Assembly: GCA_014523665.1 (NCBI GenBank)
Contig: JAATVR010000152.1
Coordinates: 1 to 5,705 of the forward strand
DNA length: 5,705 nucleotides
Direction: 5' to 3'
DNA from: Nitrososphaerales archaeon TH526
Lineage (GTDB): Archaea; Thermoproteota; Nitrososphaeria; Nitrososphaerales; Nitrososphaeraceae
Positions within the stretch are counted from its first letter, which is position 1. Each line of letters begins with the position of its first letter. The notes beneath the pieces are model-generated. The model saw only the letters and a program-made list of their open reading frames with translations. It was not told where the DNA came from and did not search any database. Below, in pieces: positions 1 to 5,190 of the stretch. The position numbers and the translations under genes are program-made.

Positions 1-258
1 GAACCTAAGTATTTGGTTCCAGGAGCTGTTTGGGACAACGTGGTTTCTGGGGCCCTGACGGCACCGATTAGAATAACGGGACAAGACACCCTCACAGTCA
101 ATGGAACAACAGTTGATTCTTATGTCTTGCAATATGATCTTCCATCAAAAGTAAGTAAAATCTGGATCGCACATGGATTTCCACTACCTATCAAGGCCGA
201 TGTAGGCGATTCTAGTAGCAACACAAGATACACTTTTGAGATGCAAGGATACCAATAG
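1..258 (+). CDS. C-terminal fragment of a probable exported beta-rich protein
   Basis: The frame is open from the first base of the window and ends at TAG (256-258), so 85 C-terminal residues are visible and the N-terminus lies outside. The fragment is rich in alternating hydrophobic and polar residues, with few charges and many Thr, Ser and Gly, as in secreted beta-sheet proteins. The run TVNGTTVDSYVLQY followed by KIWIAHGFPLPIKADV and a final YTFEMQGY resembles the last strands of LolA/DUF3108-like or related thaumarchaeal exported proteins, in which a strand with 'KIW..., PLPIKA' precedes a final strand. That family assignment is from memory of the pattern only. No transmembrane helix or cysteine is present. 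The signal peptide, if any, would be outside the window. A T-tract about 33 bases downstream may end the transcript before the convergent gene. That it is the end of a real gene is fairly certain; its function is unknown. Confidence 0.75.
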   Translation, partial: EPKYLVPGAVWDNVVSGALTAPIRITGQDTLTVNGTTVDSYVLQYDLPSKVSKIWIAHGFPLPIKADVGDSSSNTRYTFEMQGYQ

Positions 259-290
259 ATGAGAGTGTTGACTTTCAGATCGTCATGATA

Positions 291-296
291 TTTTTT
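291..296 (+). terminator. T-tract terminator of the exported-protein gene
   Basis: Six consecutive T residues lie 33-38 bases after the TAG stop at 256-258, in the gap between two convergent genes. Archaeal polymerases stop at short T-runs without needing a hairpin, so this is a plausible terminator. It rests on position and composition alone. Confidence 0.4.
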
Positions 297-307
297 AAAT
301 CCCTCTC

Positions 308-319
308 AACCCTAGGGTT
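308..319. repeat. Perfect 12-bp palindrome between convergent genes
   Basis: AACCCTAGGGTT reads the same on both strands. It sits in the 61-base gap between the TAG of the plus-strand gene and the TAA (320-322) of the convergent minus-strand gene, ending one base before that stop codon. It has no loop, so it would not make a good RNA hairpin. A dimeric DNA-binding protein site or chance are the two readings. Confidence 0.5.
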
Positions 320-808
320 TTAACGAGGCTTGTCAAGATCATAAACGTTTTCAAATAACCAGTCCACGTAGTCTTTTACACCTTCGTTCTCCACGTTGCA
401 CCACAGGTGAATTGACCCTGGTAGAATCTCCAGCCTGCCCTCAGCAAAGGTTACCCGCACACCTTCCTTGCCTTCGTACATATATGCATCTTCAGCTTTG
501 GAGGCAGCAAACAAATCGAGTGCCTTTTTCTTTACAGCCTCGCGTTGAATTGGAAACCGCTTTCTGTGCTTGTCGAATACGATCCCCAGGTTCTCAGTGC
601 CATAGGAATCAATAACAGACAATCTTCTGCTGTCAGGGAAGTGAATCTGCAGGTTTAGTCGGTACCTGGACCCGACAAAATGTGTTATCTCATTAACCTT
701 CTGATAAGTCAGAGAAGGGTTAACCTTTAAAGAATTCTCCAAAGCCTTTCGATTGTAATCGATATTAGATTTAAGTTCCTTTAGTAAAGCCGAGAAGGTA
801 AAGGTCAT
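320..808 (-). CDS. Hypothetical protein, 162 aa, soluble alpha/beta
   Basis: This is a complete reading frame from ATG (806-808) to TAA (320-322). I do not recognise the family. The N-terminal ~45 residues are predicted helical and charged (LLKELKSNIDYNRKAL). Residues ~47-80 look like beta strands (YRLNLQIHF, RRLSVIDSYG, GIVF). A basic stretch HRKRFPIQREAVKKK follows, then a helix. Residues ~115-140 look like strands again (GVRVTFAEGRLEILPGSIHLWCNVE), and the end is an amphipathic helix (VKDYVDWLFENVYDL). There is no signal peptide, membrane segment or metal motif, so it is probably cytoplasmic. A GGAGGG (821-826) lies 12 bases before the ATG, further than usual for a Shine-Dalgarno site. No other in-frame start lies nearby. 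The gene diverges from the one starting near 905. It is read in preference to the shorter plus-strand frame at 412-615, which has poor composition. Confidence 0.8.
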   Translation of the reverse strand: MTFTFSALLKELKSNIDYNRKALENSLKVNPSLTYQKVNEITHFVGSRYRLNLQIHFPDSRRLSVIDSYGTENLGIVFDKHRKRFPIQREAVKKKALDLFAASKAEDAYMYEGKEGVRVTFAEGRLEILPGSIHLWCNVENEGVKDYVDWLFENVYDLDKPR

Positions 809-820
809 AACAAAACTGGT

Positions 821-826
821 CCCTCC
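821..826 (-). promoter_or_regulatory. Possible ribosome binding site of the 162-aa gene
   Basis: On the minus strand this reads GGAGGG, a good match to the anti-Shine-Dalgarno of 16S rRNA, 12 bases upstream of the ATG at 806-808. It is the only clear SD-like sequence before a start codon in the window. Two candidate box A elements lie upstream on the minus strand, TATTTAG (844-850) and AATATTAA (859-866). Only the second would give a transcript that contains the whole site. Confidence 0.35.
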
Positions 827-877
827 AAAGTCATTACCATAATCTAAATAGATTCAGCTTAATATTGAGATGCCAAG

Positions 878-885
878 TTAATATA
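878..885 (+). promoter_or_regulatory. Box A (TATA element) of the divergent orphan gene
   Basis: TTAATATA is a good archaeal box A. Its centre (about 882) lies 23 bases before the GTG at 905, so transcription should start at or next to the start codon and give a leaderless mRNA. This helps choose the start, because no ATG exists in this frame. Confidence 0.5.
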
Positions 886-904
886 TGTTCGATTACAAGC
901 ATTG

Positions 905-1522
905 GTGTTTAGGGACACAGCATCTGAACGGGCCTCTAGCGTCCAGGATTATCAGGCGACCTGCGCCGATTTTATAAGTGATATTAGCAAGGATTACAAA
1001 GATTGGGTTGATAGATATCAACTCAATGCCAATGAATCTGCTGGACGGAAAGAAGGAATCGATTCGATTGCGTTGACGACATCTGACTGGATTTTCAAAT
1101 ACGGTCTCAACATAAAGAAGGTCGATATCATAATGAATGATGGAATAAACAAGATGGCCGAGTATACTGCAGGGTACCCGTTTGATTATGAAATAACCGT
1201 GGGATCTGCAAAGCGCTTTATAGCGCAACACGCGCAAAAAATTGCTTTAACCGTTACAGCGGTGCCAAGACAAGGAAGAATGATTAGAATAGGCGATTAT
1301 CAGAAGGGTCAGGTTTTTCTGATTAGTTCAGAAAACGAGGTAAGATACACAGCAAGTAATGAGAGTTTTGTCGGTGGAGACATACTTAATGATATGGTAG
1401 TTTTGGAACCTACACTTTGCAAGAGTGGCGATGTGGTTTCCATTACCATTGTAGTCGAAGAGATAGAAGATTCGTATGTGACTGAGAAAAGGGGATACAC
1501 AACGCTCATTCTATTAGCTTAA
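905..1522 (+). CDS. Hypothetical protein, about 205 aa, helical N-half and beta C-half
   Basis: The frame is open from 869 to TAA (1520-1522) but has no early ATG. The usable starts are TTG (902) and GTG (905). I prefer GTG because the box A at 878-885 places the transcription start there. The ATG at 885 is in another frame and closes after 30 codons. I do not recognise the protein. Residues 1 to ~95 look mainly helical and polar (YQATCADFISDISKDYKDWV; IMNDGINKMAEYTAGYP). From ~100 on it alternates strands (RFIAQHAQKIALTVTAV, RMIRIGD, GQVFLIS, DMVVLEP, DVVSITIVVEE) and ends YTTLILLA. This could be a small jelly-roll or immunoglobulin-like beta domain. It has two cysteines far apart and no metal motif, signal peptide or long hydrophobic helix. 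The gene stands alone on this strand, followed by a 240-base spacer and a tRNA gene. Function unknown. Confidence 0.72.
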   Translation: MFRDTASERASSVQDYQATCADFISDISKDYKDWVDRYQLNANESAGRKEGIDSIALTTSDWIFKYGLNIKKVDIIMNDGINKMAEYTAGYPFDYEITVGSAKRFIAQHAQKIALTVTAVPRQGRMIRIGDYQKGQVFLISSENEVRYTASNESFVGGDILNDMVVLEPTLCKSGDVVSITIVVEEIEDSYVTEKRGYTTLILLA

Positions 1523-1624
1523 TCACAAATTTTCAATTGATCGTTAGATCCAACTGAATAATTTTGGTATTAGCTGAACGAGGAGTTGGTGGGGCTTTCA
1601 TGGCAATTCCTCTATATTACATTA

Positions 1625-1642
1625 GATCTAGCTCCCTAGATC
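1625..1642. repeat. 7-bp perfect inverted repeat with 4-base loop
   Basis: GATCTAG (1625-1631), CTCC (1632-1635), CTAGATC (1636-1642) forms a perfect stem-loop. It lies in the 240-base spacer between the orphan gene ending at 1522 and the tRNA-Gly gene. No T-run follows directly; the nearest is at 1663-1669. It may be an RNA hairpin in the 3' region of the upstream transcript or a protein-binding site. Confidence 0.4.
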
Positions 1643-1659
1643 GCCTCATTTATGATTCG

Positions 1660-1687
1660 CGCTTTTTTTCACATAAAAAAATGTGCG
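1660..1687. terminator. T7/A7 inverted repeat, possible bidirectional terminator
   Basis: Seven Ts (1663-1669), a CACAT loop and seven As (1675-1681) form an inverted repeat. It is framed by CGC (1660-1662) and GCG (1685-1687); CACAT can alternatively pair with ATGTG (1681-1685). A T-run is present on both strands, so polymerases from either side could stop here. For the plus-strand orphan gene it would leave a long 3' tail of about 140 bases, which lowers confidence. The rest of the 1523-1762 spacer holds no gene I can support, only a weak box A (about 1733-1740) for the tRNA. Confidence 0.3.
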
Positions 1688-1762
1688 AGTATTTGTCAGT
1701 ACATTTTTCGATTTCAAGGCACCGAAAGGTTGTTAAAGAGTCTTTAGTAAATCTCGTAAGAT

Positions 1763-1837
1763 GCGACGGTCGTCCAGTTTGGTCTAGGACATCAGATTGC
1801 CAATCTGGTAACCCGGGTTCAAATCCCGGCCGTCGCA
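1763..1837 (+). tRNA. tRNA-Gly (anticodon GCC)
   Basis: All four arms fold from the sequence. The acceptor stem GCGACGG (1763-1769) pairs with CCGTCGC (1830-1836), followed by discriminator A (1837). The D stem is GTCC/GGAC (1772-1775, 1787-1790), with GG at 1781-1782 in the loop. The anticodon stem TCAGA/TCTGG (1792-1796, 1804-1808) includes one T-G pair, with loop TTGCCAA giving anticodon GCC (1799-1801). The T stem is CCGGG/CCCGG (1813-1817, 1825-1829), with loop TTCAAAT. There is no intron and no encoded CCA, as is common in archaea. It decodes GGC and, by wobble, GGU. A weak box A (GTTAAAGA, 1733-1740) lies at about the expected distance. A 6-bp inverted repeat TAACTC/GAGTTA (1848-1853, 1867-1872) follows the gene. 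Protein frames crossing this segment on either strand are artefacts. Confidence 0.96.
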
Positions 1838-1876
1838 TGTCTAAGGTTAACTCGTGTAGCTGATCTGAGTTACGAT

Positions 1877-1963
1877 AATTCATTAATTCATTCAATCATT
1901 CTTATCAAATCATTCATACATTCATACATTCATACATTCATTCATTCATTCATACATTCGTTC
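1877..1963. repeat. CATT/CATA tetranucleotide microsatellite
   Basis: Positions 1911-1958 are twelve uninterrupted tetramers, each CATT or CATA. They begin as three CATTCATA octamers, then four CATT, one CATA and one CATT. On the left (1877-1910) is a decayed stretch of ATTC/ATTA-like units; on the right, CGTT and CTTA-like units run into the stop codon of the minus-strand gene at 1964. On the minus strand the array puts ATG every four bases and TGA in all frames, so it cannot code for a long protein. The array fills the gap between the convergent tRNA and orphan gene. Slippage of tetramers should make it length-variable. Confidence 0.9.
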
Positions 1964-2419
1964 TTATTCAAGACCTGTTTTGTTCGTATGCTTCGAAATT
2001 ATTCGAAAGGCCTCTTCCAATCTGTCTCTTTTCGGTAACTGTATTGCAAATATATTTTCAGACATTTCAGATATGGAAGACGGATCATTTGGCGATAATA
2101 CTATCAATGCGCTGTCCAACATGACTTTGAAAAAAGTTACTATTTCGTTAGCATGAAACAAAAAAGAATATTCCAACTCTGTGTCTAATATTTTCATATT
2201 AATTTGAACAAAAACATCCCTTTCATTATGATAGATATCCAGATTCGTGTCTACGGCCATTTTCCTGCCAGCAGCTGAGTTCACAAATCTCCTGAACTGT
2301 TCATTCTCAACGCAAATGCAAGGTACCCTTTCGTTATTGAACTCGATAATTGAAGCGCCATTAGTATGTAGATTCCTATAGAAATCGTCGTAGCTGGAAT
2401 ATTTCTTCTTGTCGCTCAT
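1964..2419 (-). CDS. Hypothetical protein, 151 aa
   Basis: This is a complete frame from ATG (2417-2419) to TAA (1964-1966), immediately followed by the tetranucleotide array. I do not recognise the family. It starts with a basic, polar tail (MSDKKKYSSYDDFYRNL). Probable strands follow (ASIIEFNNERVPCICVEN), a helix with RRFVNSAAGRKM, strands DVFVQINMKI and ELEYSFLFHA, a hydrophobic helix EIVTFFKVMLDSALIVL (about residues 92-108), and a C-terminal charged helix (RDRLEEAFRIISKHTNK). The hydrophobic stretch contains charged residues and looks like a buried helix more than a membrane span. No signal peptide or metal site is seen. It lies 37 bases after the stop of the putative zinc protein gene on the same strand, so the two are probably co-transcribed. 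It has no clear Shine-Dalgarno site; a weak TTAAAG lies about 20-25 bases upstream. Function unknown. Confidence 0.78.
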   Translation of the reverse strand: MSDKKKYSSYDDFYRNLHTNGASIIEFNNERVPCICVENEQFRRFVNSAAGRKMAVDTNLDIYHNERDVFVQINMKILDTELEYSFLFHANEIVTFFKVMLDSALIVLSPNDPSSISEMSENIFAIQLPKRDRLEEAFRIISKHTNKTGLE

Positions 2420-2456
2420 TTGAAGAAGAGAGGAACCACTTTAACTGCAACATTCA

Positions 2457-2732
2457 TTAGCGGTTTGCATTTACTGTTTCCCGAAAGTATTCTGTTAGTT
2501 CAATATTATTTTGCATTCGTTCATAAATATACTCGTGGGCTTTGCAAAGATAGAAGGGCATCTGGTTAAGCGAATTCATTAGGCTATAGTTGCTTCTATC
2601 CCATACTAGCTCGAGTTGAACTACGAAATCCGCATCCTTTCCACAGACGTTGCAAGCGATTGAACCGTCAAGATCGTAATCTTCCACGTTATCTTGACCA
2701 GGCCAATCACCAAAATTTCCTTCTTTCAACAC
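2457..2732 (-). CDS. Putative zinc-binding small protein, 91 aa
   Basis: The frame runs from GTG (2730-2732) to TAA (2457-2459). It contains C27-x2-C30 (ACNVCGKDADFVVQLE) and C63-x2-H66 (FYLCKAHEY), a spacing that fits one Zn site of a zinc-ribbon or treble-clef type. The C-terminus is a charged helix (YIYERMQNNIELTEYF). Box A TTTTATGT (minus strand, 2751-2758) is centred about 23 bases before the GTG, supporting a leaderless start there. However, the same frame stays open upstream to a TAA at about 2778-2780 and codes for LLCGYCLHAV just before the GTG. That is a second Cys pair of the kind expected at the front of such a protein, but no ATG, GTG or TTG lies in that extension; the nearest odd candidate is ATT at 2766-2768. 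The true N-terminus is therefore uncertain. The protein may bind nucleic acid or another protein; no specific function can be given. It precedes the 151-aa orphan gene. Confidence 0.75.
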   Translation of the reverse strand: MLKEGNFGDWPGQDNVEDYDLDGSIACNVCGKDADFVVQLELVWDRSNYSLMNSLNQMPFYLCKAHEYIYERMQNNIELTEYFRETVNANR

Positions 2733-2750
2733 TGCATGTAAACAGTACCC

Positions 2751-2758
2751 ACATAAAA
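2751..2758 (-). promoter_or_regulatory. Box A of the putative zinc protein gene
   Basis: The minus strand reads TTTTATGT, centred about 23 bases upstream of the GTG start at 2730-2732. This is the spacing for a leaderless archaeal transcript. It suggests that the two small minus-strand genes downstream have a promoter separate from the ATPase operon. Confidence 0.4.
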
Positions 2759-2797
2759 GAGTTCTAATGCCTTGCCTTTACGCGTGGACCGCACTCA

Positions 2798-2812
2798 GGT
2801 AAAACTCAAAAG
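2798..2812 (-). terminator. T-rich stretch after the ATPase operon
   Basis: On the minus strand two TTTT runs (2808-2811 and 2801-2804) are separated by GAG, 37-50 bases after the TAA of the ATPase gene. This is a weak but correctly placed archaeal terminator. The 115-base gap to the next gene (2733-2847) otherwise holds only that gene's box A and its open upstream frame. Confidence 0.25.
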
Positions 2813-2847
2813 CCAGTATGAACGAATTGGTAGAGGAGGAGCACTGA

Positions 2848-4500
2848 TTAAGGAAGCTCTATCGATTTTGCGAGCATTGATGCTCGTTTGAGATCCTCAT
2901 CAGAGATCTGGCTATTTCTGTATTTTGAACTAAAATAAATCAAATCAATCAGTTTTGAATCATCGATGTTGACATTCTTCACTTGAGGTCCAACTTCTTT
3001 TTGTGCATCATATTGGCCTAGCCTGTCTGACAGAATAAGGACCTTATTCACCTGTTCTGGAAATTGGGATTTTGTAATGCCTTGGTGGATCTTGGATGAT
3101 TTCTCATTGGCCAGTGCAACTGAAACAGCAACTTTATCCCCTTGAGAATCGCGATACATGACGTCGACTAACTCGGCTGTACCTTCAGACGGATCAAGAG
3201 AACTTAATGAACTCTCGCCTTCCGTGCATTGAACAAGATCTTGCACTGCGTTCTTAACCCTAACTTCCAATTCATGAATGTCTTTGGACATTCTTCTAAT
3301 CTTCATGAAGTCTGAGACAGGGACTGACATTATGCTGCCTTTGATCCTCAATCCAGGAAACGCCGTCTTAATCGTTTCATCCAATGCTTGTTCGTCGATG
3401 CTTCCTGAGTCACTTTTGCCAGCCAATTCAGTTGCATGATAAAGGATATTTATCATCGAGCGAACGTTTCTGAAATCAGGAAATTCGTCATAGATAATTT
3501 TGATCTTGGTAGATAAATCATGCTCTGATTCTAGGTTAAATTCGCCAGTGGGATTGCCAGATCTCATATACTCAAGAACAATATCATTTATCTCGCTAAA
3601 TGTGTTTGAACCTGCAAGATCGATCTTGTAATTTGCTTTCTCCAATCTATCATATAAAGAGATATTCTTTTTCCTTATTTCGTCGTAAGATGCAGGCGTC
3701 ATAATAAGTAAGATCATGCTTGAAGGGAGTACAAAGTTAATAATCGCCTTGATGAACTCCATCGATTCGCCTTCTGAATCAAATTCGTCGAACTCAAAAA
3801 TTGTCACCTTGTTTAAGAGCTTCTGATTTAGGCTAATTATTGATGCGAGGAGTTCTAGCATTTCACCGAGTGATCCGATCGAACTAGCCCAATCTTTCAT
3901 CTCGTCATTAAGAACGTAATACATTAACGCTTTCTCTAAATCGGTGAAATTTTTCCCTAAGAGTTCATTTAATGTAGTTTCGTCTCTGATCTTGATTCTC
4001 TTTTGGAGTAACATTCCTATTTTGTCTTCGAGTGATTCTCCCTTGATCTCTGATAGGAGACCGTGTTTGAATAGCTTCTTGATAAGTTTCGCCTTCTCTC
4101 TATCATGCCGCGAAGCCATTATAAGACCGATTAAAGTTGAGCGTAGTGCATCTAGGTCGTCTTCCCTGAATCCATCCAGAATAGAAGAGAGTATAACGGC
4201 CTTGCTCCTAGGTGATATCTGTGAAAAGTCAACATAAGATATTACAGACTTTGCAGACATCTCTTCAACTGTCTGCATATGAAGTGCTAGGTGAGTCTTA
4301 CCAGATCCAACATCCTGAATTATTGTGACAACACGAAGATCTTTCTCTGAAAGAGCCATTTTGGAGCAAACATCGTCCATACATGAAAGAATTGCACCTT
4401 TTGCTTCCTTATGTCGTTCTCCACCTAGAATCGCTGAGTCTGAAAATCGGGGAGTCGGGCTACTGTGATATGGATTGCGTTTCAGGCCGTATGGATACAT
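2848..4500 (-). CDS. AAA+ ATPase, ORC/Cdc6- or STAND-like, with nuclease-fold-like C-terminus
   Basis: The 550-residue frame runs from ATG (4498-4500) to TAA (2848-2850). The N-terminal lead (YGLKRNPYHSSPTPRF, then ILGGERHKEA at residues 24-33) precedes a P-loop, as in ORC/Cdc6-type and archaeal STAND-like ATPases. The Walker A is QDVGSGKT (62-69), with Gln replacing the usual first Gly and K68/T69 intact. The Walker B is VTIFEFDEFD (232-241), with D238 and E239. The sensor 1 region is ILLIMTPAS (263-271) and R285 is a possible arginine finger. A lid-type helical region with FRNVRSMINIL (343-353) would carry sensor 2 Arg. About 160 residues separate Walker A from Walker B, mostly helical, so this is an insertion relative to compact AAA+ modules. 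Residues ~440-530 alternate strands and helices like a PD-(D/E)XK nuclease fold but lack the E-x-K. The ATG directly abuts the stop of the upstream wHTH gene, implying translational coupling and probably a complex. It probably acts on DNA in the cytoplasm; the exact role is unknown. Confidence 0.9.
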   Translation of the reverse strand: MYPYGLKRNPYHSSPTPRFSDSAILGGERHKEAKGAILSCMDDVCSKMALSEKDLRVVTIIQDVGSGKTHLALHMQTVEEMSAKSVISYVDFSQISPRSKAVILSSILDGFREDDLDALRSTLIGLIMASRHDREKAKLIKKLFKHGLLSEIKGESLEDKIGMLLQKRIKIRDETTLNELLGKNFTDLEKALMYYVLNDEMKDWASSIGSLGEMLELLASIISLNQKLLNKVTIFEFDEFDSEGESMEFIKAIINFVLPSSMILLIMTPASYDEIRKKNISLYDRLEKANYKIDLAGSNTFSEINDIVLEYMRSGNPTGEFNLESEHDLSTKIKIIYDEFPDFRNVRSMINILYHATELAGKSDSGSIDEQALDETIKTAFPGLRIKGSIMSVPVSDFMKIRRMSKDIHELEVRVKNAVQDLVQCTEGESSLSSLDPSEGTAELVDVMYRDSQGDKVAVSVALANEKSSKIHQGITKSQFPEQVNKVLILSDRLGQYDAQKEVGPQVKNVNIDDSKLIDLIYFSSKYRNSQISDEDLKRASMLAKSIELP

Positions 4501-5166
4501 TTAGATGCACCTCACGAATCCGTGTACCAATCCTCTTAATTGTATTCCTTCTTCTCCACCTGTGGAAAGCTCGTATTTGTCATAGTTGTTGGAAACTACT
4601 TCTTCAAATGAGTGGTAAAATTGCTCTCGGGAAATATTCATCTTTGAGCAGAGATCTTTTCGTACGTTACACAGCTCAACCCAACCGATTGAACTTGAGG
4701 AGCTGGCTAACGCGTGATCAAGTTGTTCTTTGAACCGGTCATAATCAATATTGATTGGTTCAATTTGTTCTTGAAGAGCTAAGTCATTTGCGCTAGTATC
4801 TCTCTGTCCAGTACTAGCGAGAGCCCTTATTCCATCAGCTATCGCGCTGACTTCCGTGGTAACGGCGTCTAACCCTGCGTTAAATGAATCGAACCTGGCG
4901 TTCAATGAGTCCTGCATGGAATTCATCAAGGAATATAATAGTGAAAACTTTTGATCTGTGCTCAATAATTTCTGCAGATAGTAATTCTTGTGCCAACAAT
5001 AGAATGAATTGCCTTTCCTTTCAATGAATATTTCCTGGGTCCTAACTAATTCCTGGAGTATTGAATCGAGCTCTTGTACTTCTTGCAACTCCCGTCGTAG
5101 TTCTGCCTTTTTGATTCCTTCAATTCCCTTGGCGGCTATAATGGCTACTACCTTCTCGAGCGACAT
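4501..5166 (-). CDS. Winged-helix/coiled-coil protein partnered with the AAA+ ATPase, 221 aa
   Basis: The frame runs from ATG (5164-5166) to TAA (4501-4503), abutting the ATPase start. Residues 1-63 look like a winged helix: two or three helices (LEKVVAIIAA, KKAELRRELQ, LDSILQELVRTQ), then a wing IFIERKGNSFYCWHKNYY. Residues ~75-118 (FSLLYSLMNSMQDSLNARF and the segment ending IRALAS) are a likely amphipathic coiled coil for dimer or partner contact. A polar Ser/Gln/Asp linker follows. Residues ~143-221 look like a second helical/winged domain (FKEQLDHAL, WVELCNVRKDLCSKMNIS, EQFYHSFEEVV, then YELSTGGEEGIQLRGLVHGFV as the wing hairpin). Two DNA-binding-like ends joined by a coiled coil, next to an ATPase, suggest an adaptor or DNA-recognition subunit of the ATPase; that is inference. 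Box A at 5191-5200 makes it nearly leaderless and the first gene of the operon. I know no named family for it. Confidence 0.88.
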   Translation of the reverse strand: MSLEKVVAIIAAKGIEGIKKAELRRELQEVQELDSILQELVRTQEIFIERKGNSFYCWHKNYYLQKLLSTDQKFSLLYSLMNSMQDSLNARFDSFNAGLDAVTTEVSAIADGIRALASTGQRDTSANDLALQEQIEPINIDYDRFKEQLDHALASSSSSIGWVELCNVRKDLCSKMNISREQFYHSFEEVVSNNYDKYELSTGGEEGIQLRGLVHGFVRCI

Positions 5167-5190
5167 GACATTGAAGCTGATTTAAGAACG

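Noticed and set aside
412..615. Plus-strand 67-codon frame
   Set aside because: It is antisense to the 162-aa gene, Cys/Pro/Gln-rich and without start signals.
893..1237. Minus-strand 114-codon frame opposite the 205-aa orphan
   Set aside because: It is shorter than the overlapping plus-strand gene, rich in Arg, Cys and Ile as shadow frames often are, and has no box A at the right place.
1818..1837. tRNA 3' end as an integration (att) site
   Set aside because: No second copy of this segment and no integrase gene is present in the window.
1564..1863. Plus-strand 99-codon frame beginning at TTG
   Set aside because: It runs straight through the tRNA-Gly gene, ends in a tRNA-derived peptide (SGNPGSNPGRR), and has neither a good start nor a promoter.
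1650..1895. Minus-strand 81-codon frame
   Set aside because: It is antisense to the whole tRNA and starts in the microsatellite flank; the RPGFEPG peptide is the usual artefact of translating an antisense T-arm.
1911..1958. CRISPR array or coding phase-variable repeat
   Set aside because: The units are 4 bases with no spacers, and the array contains stops in all frames of the minus strand and lies after the stop codon.
3944..4237. Plus-strand 97-codon frame inside the ATPase gene
   Set aside because: The opposite strand has clear AAA+ motifs; the Ser/Leu-rich product is a typical antisense shadow.
4383..4733. Plus-strand 116-codon frame across the ATPase/wHTH junction
   Set aside because: It is antisense to two well-supported abutting genes and has no coherent domain.
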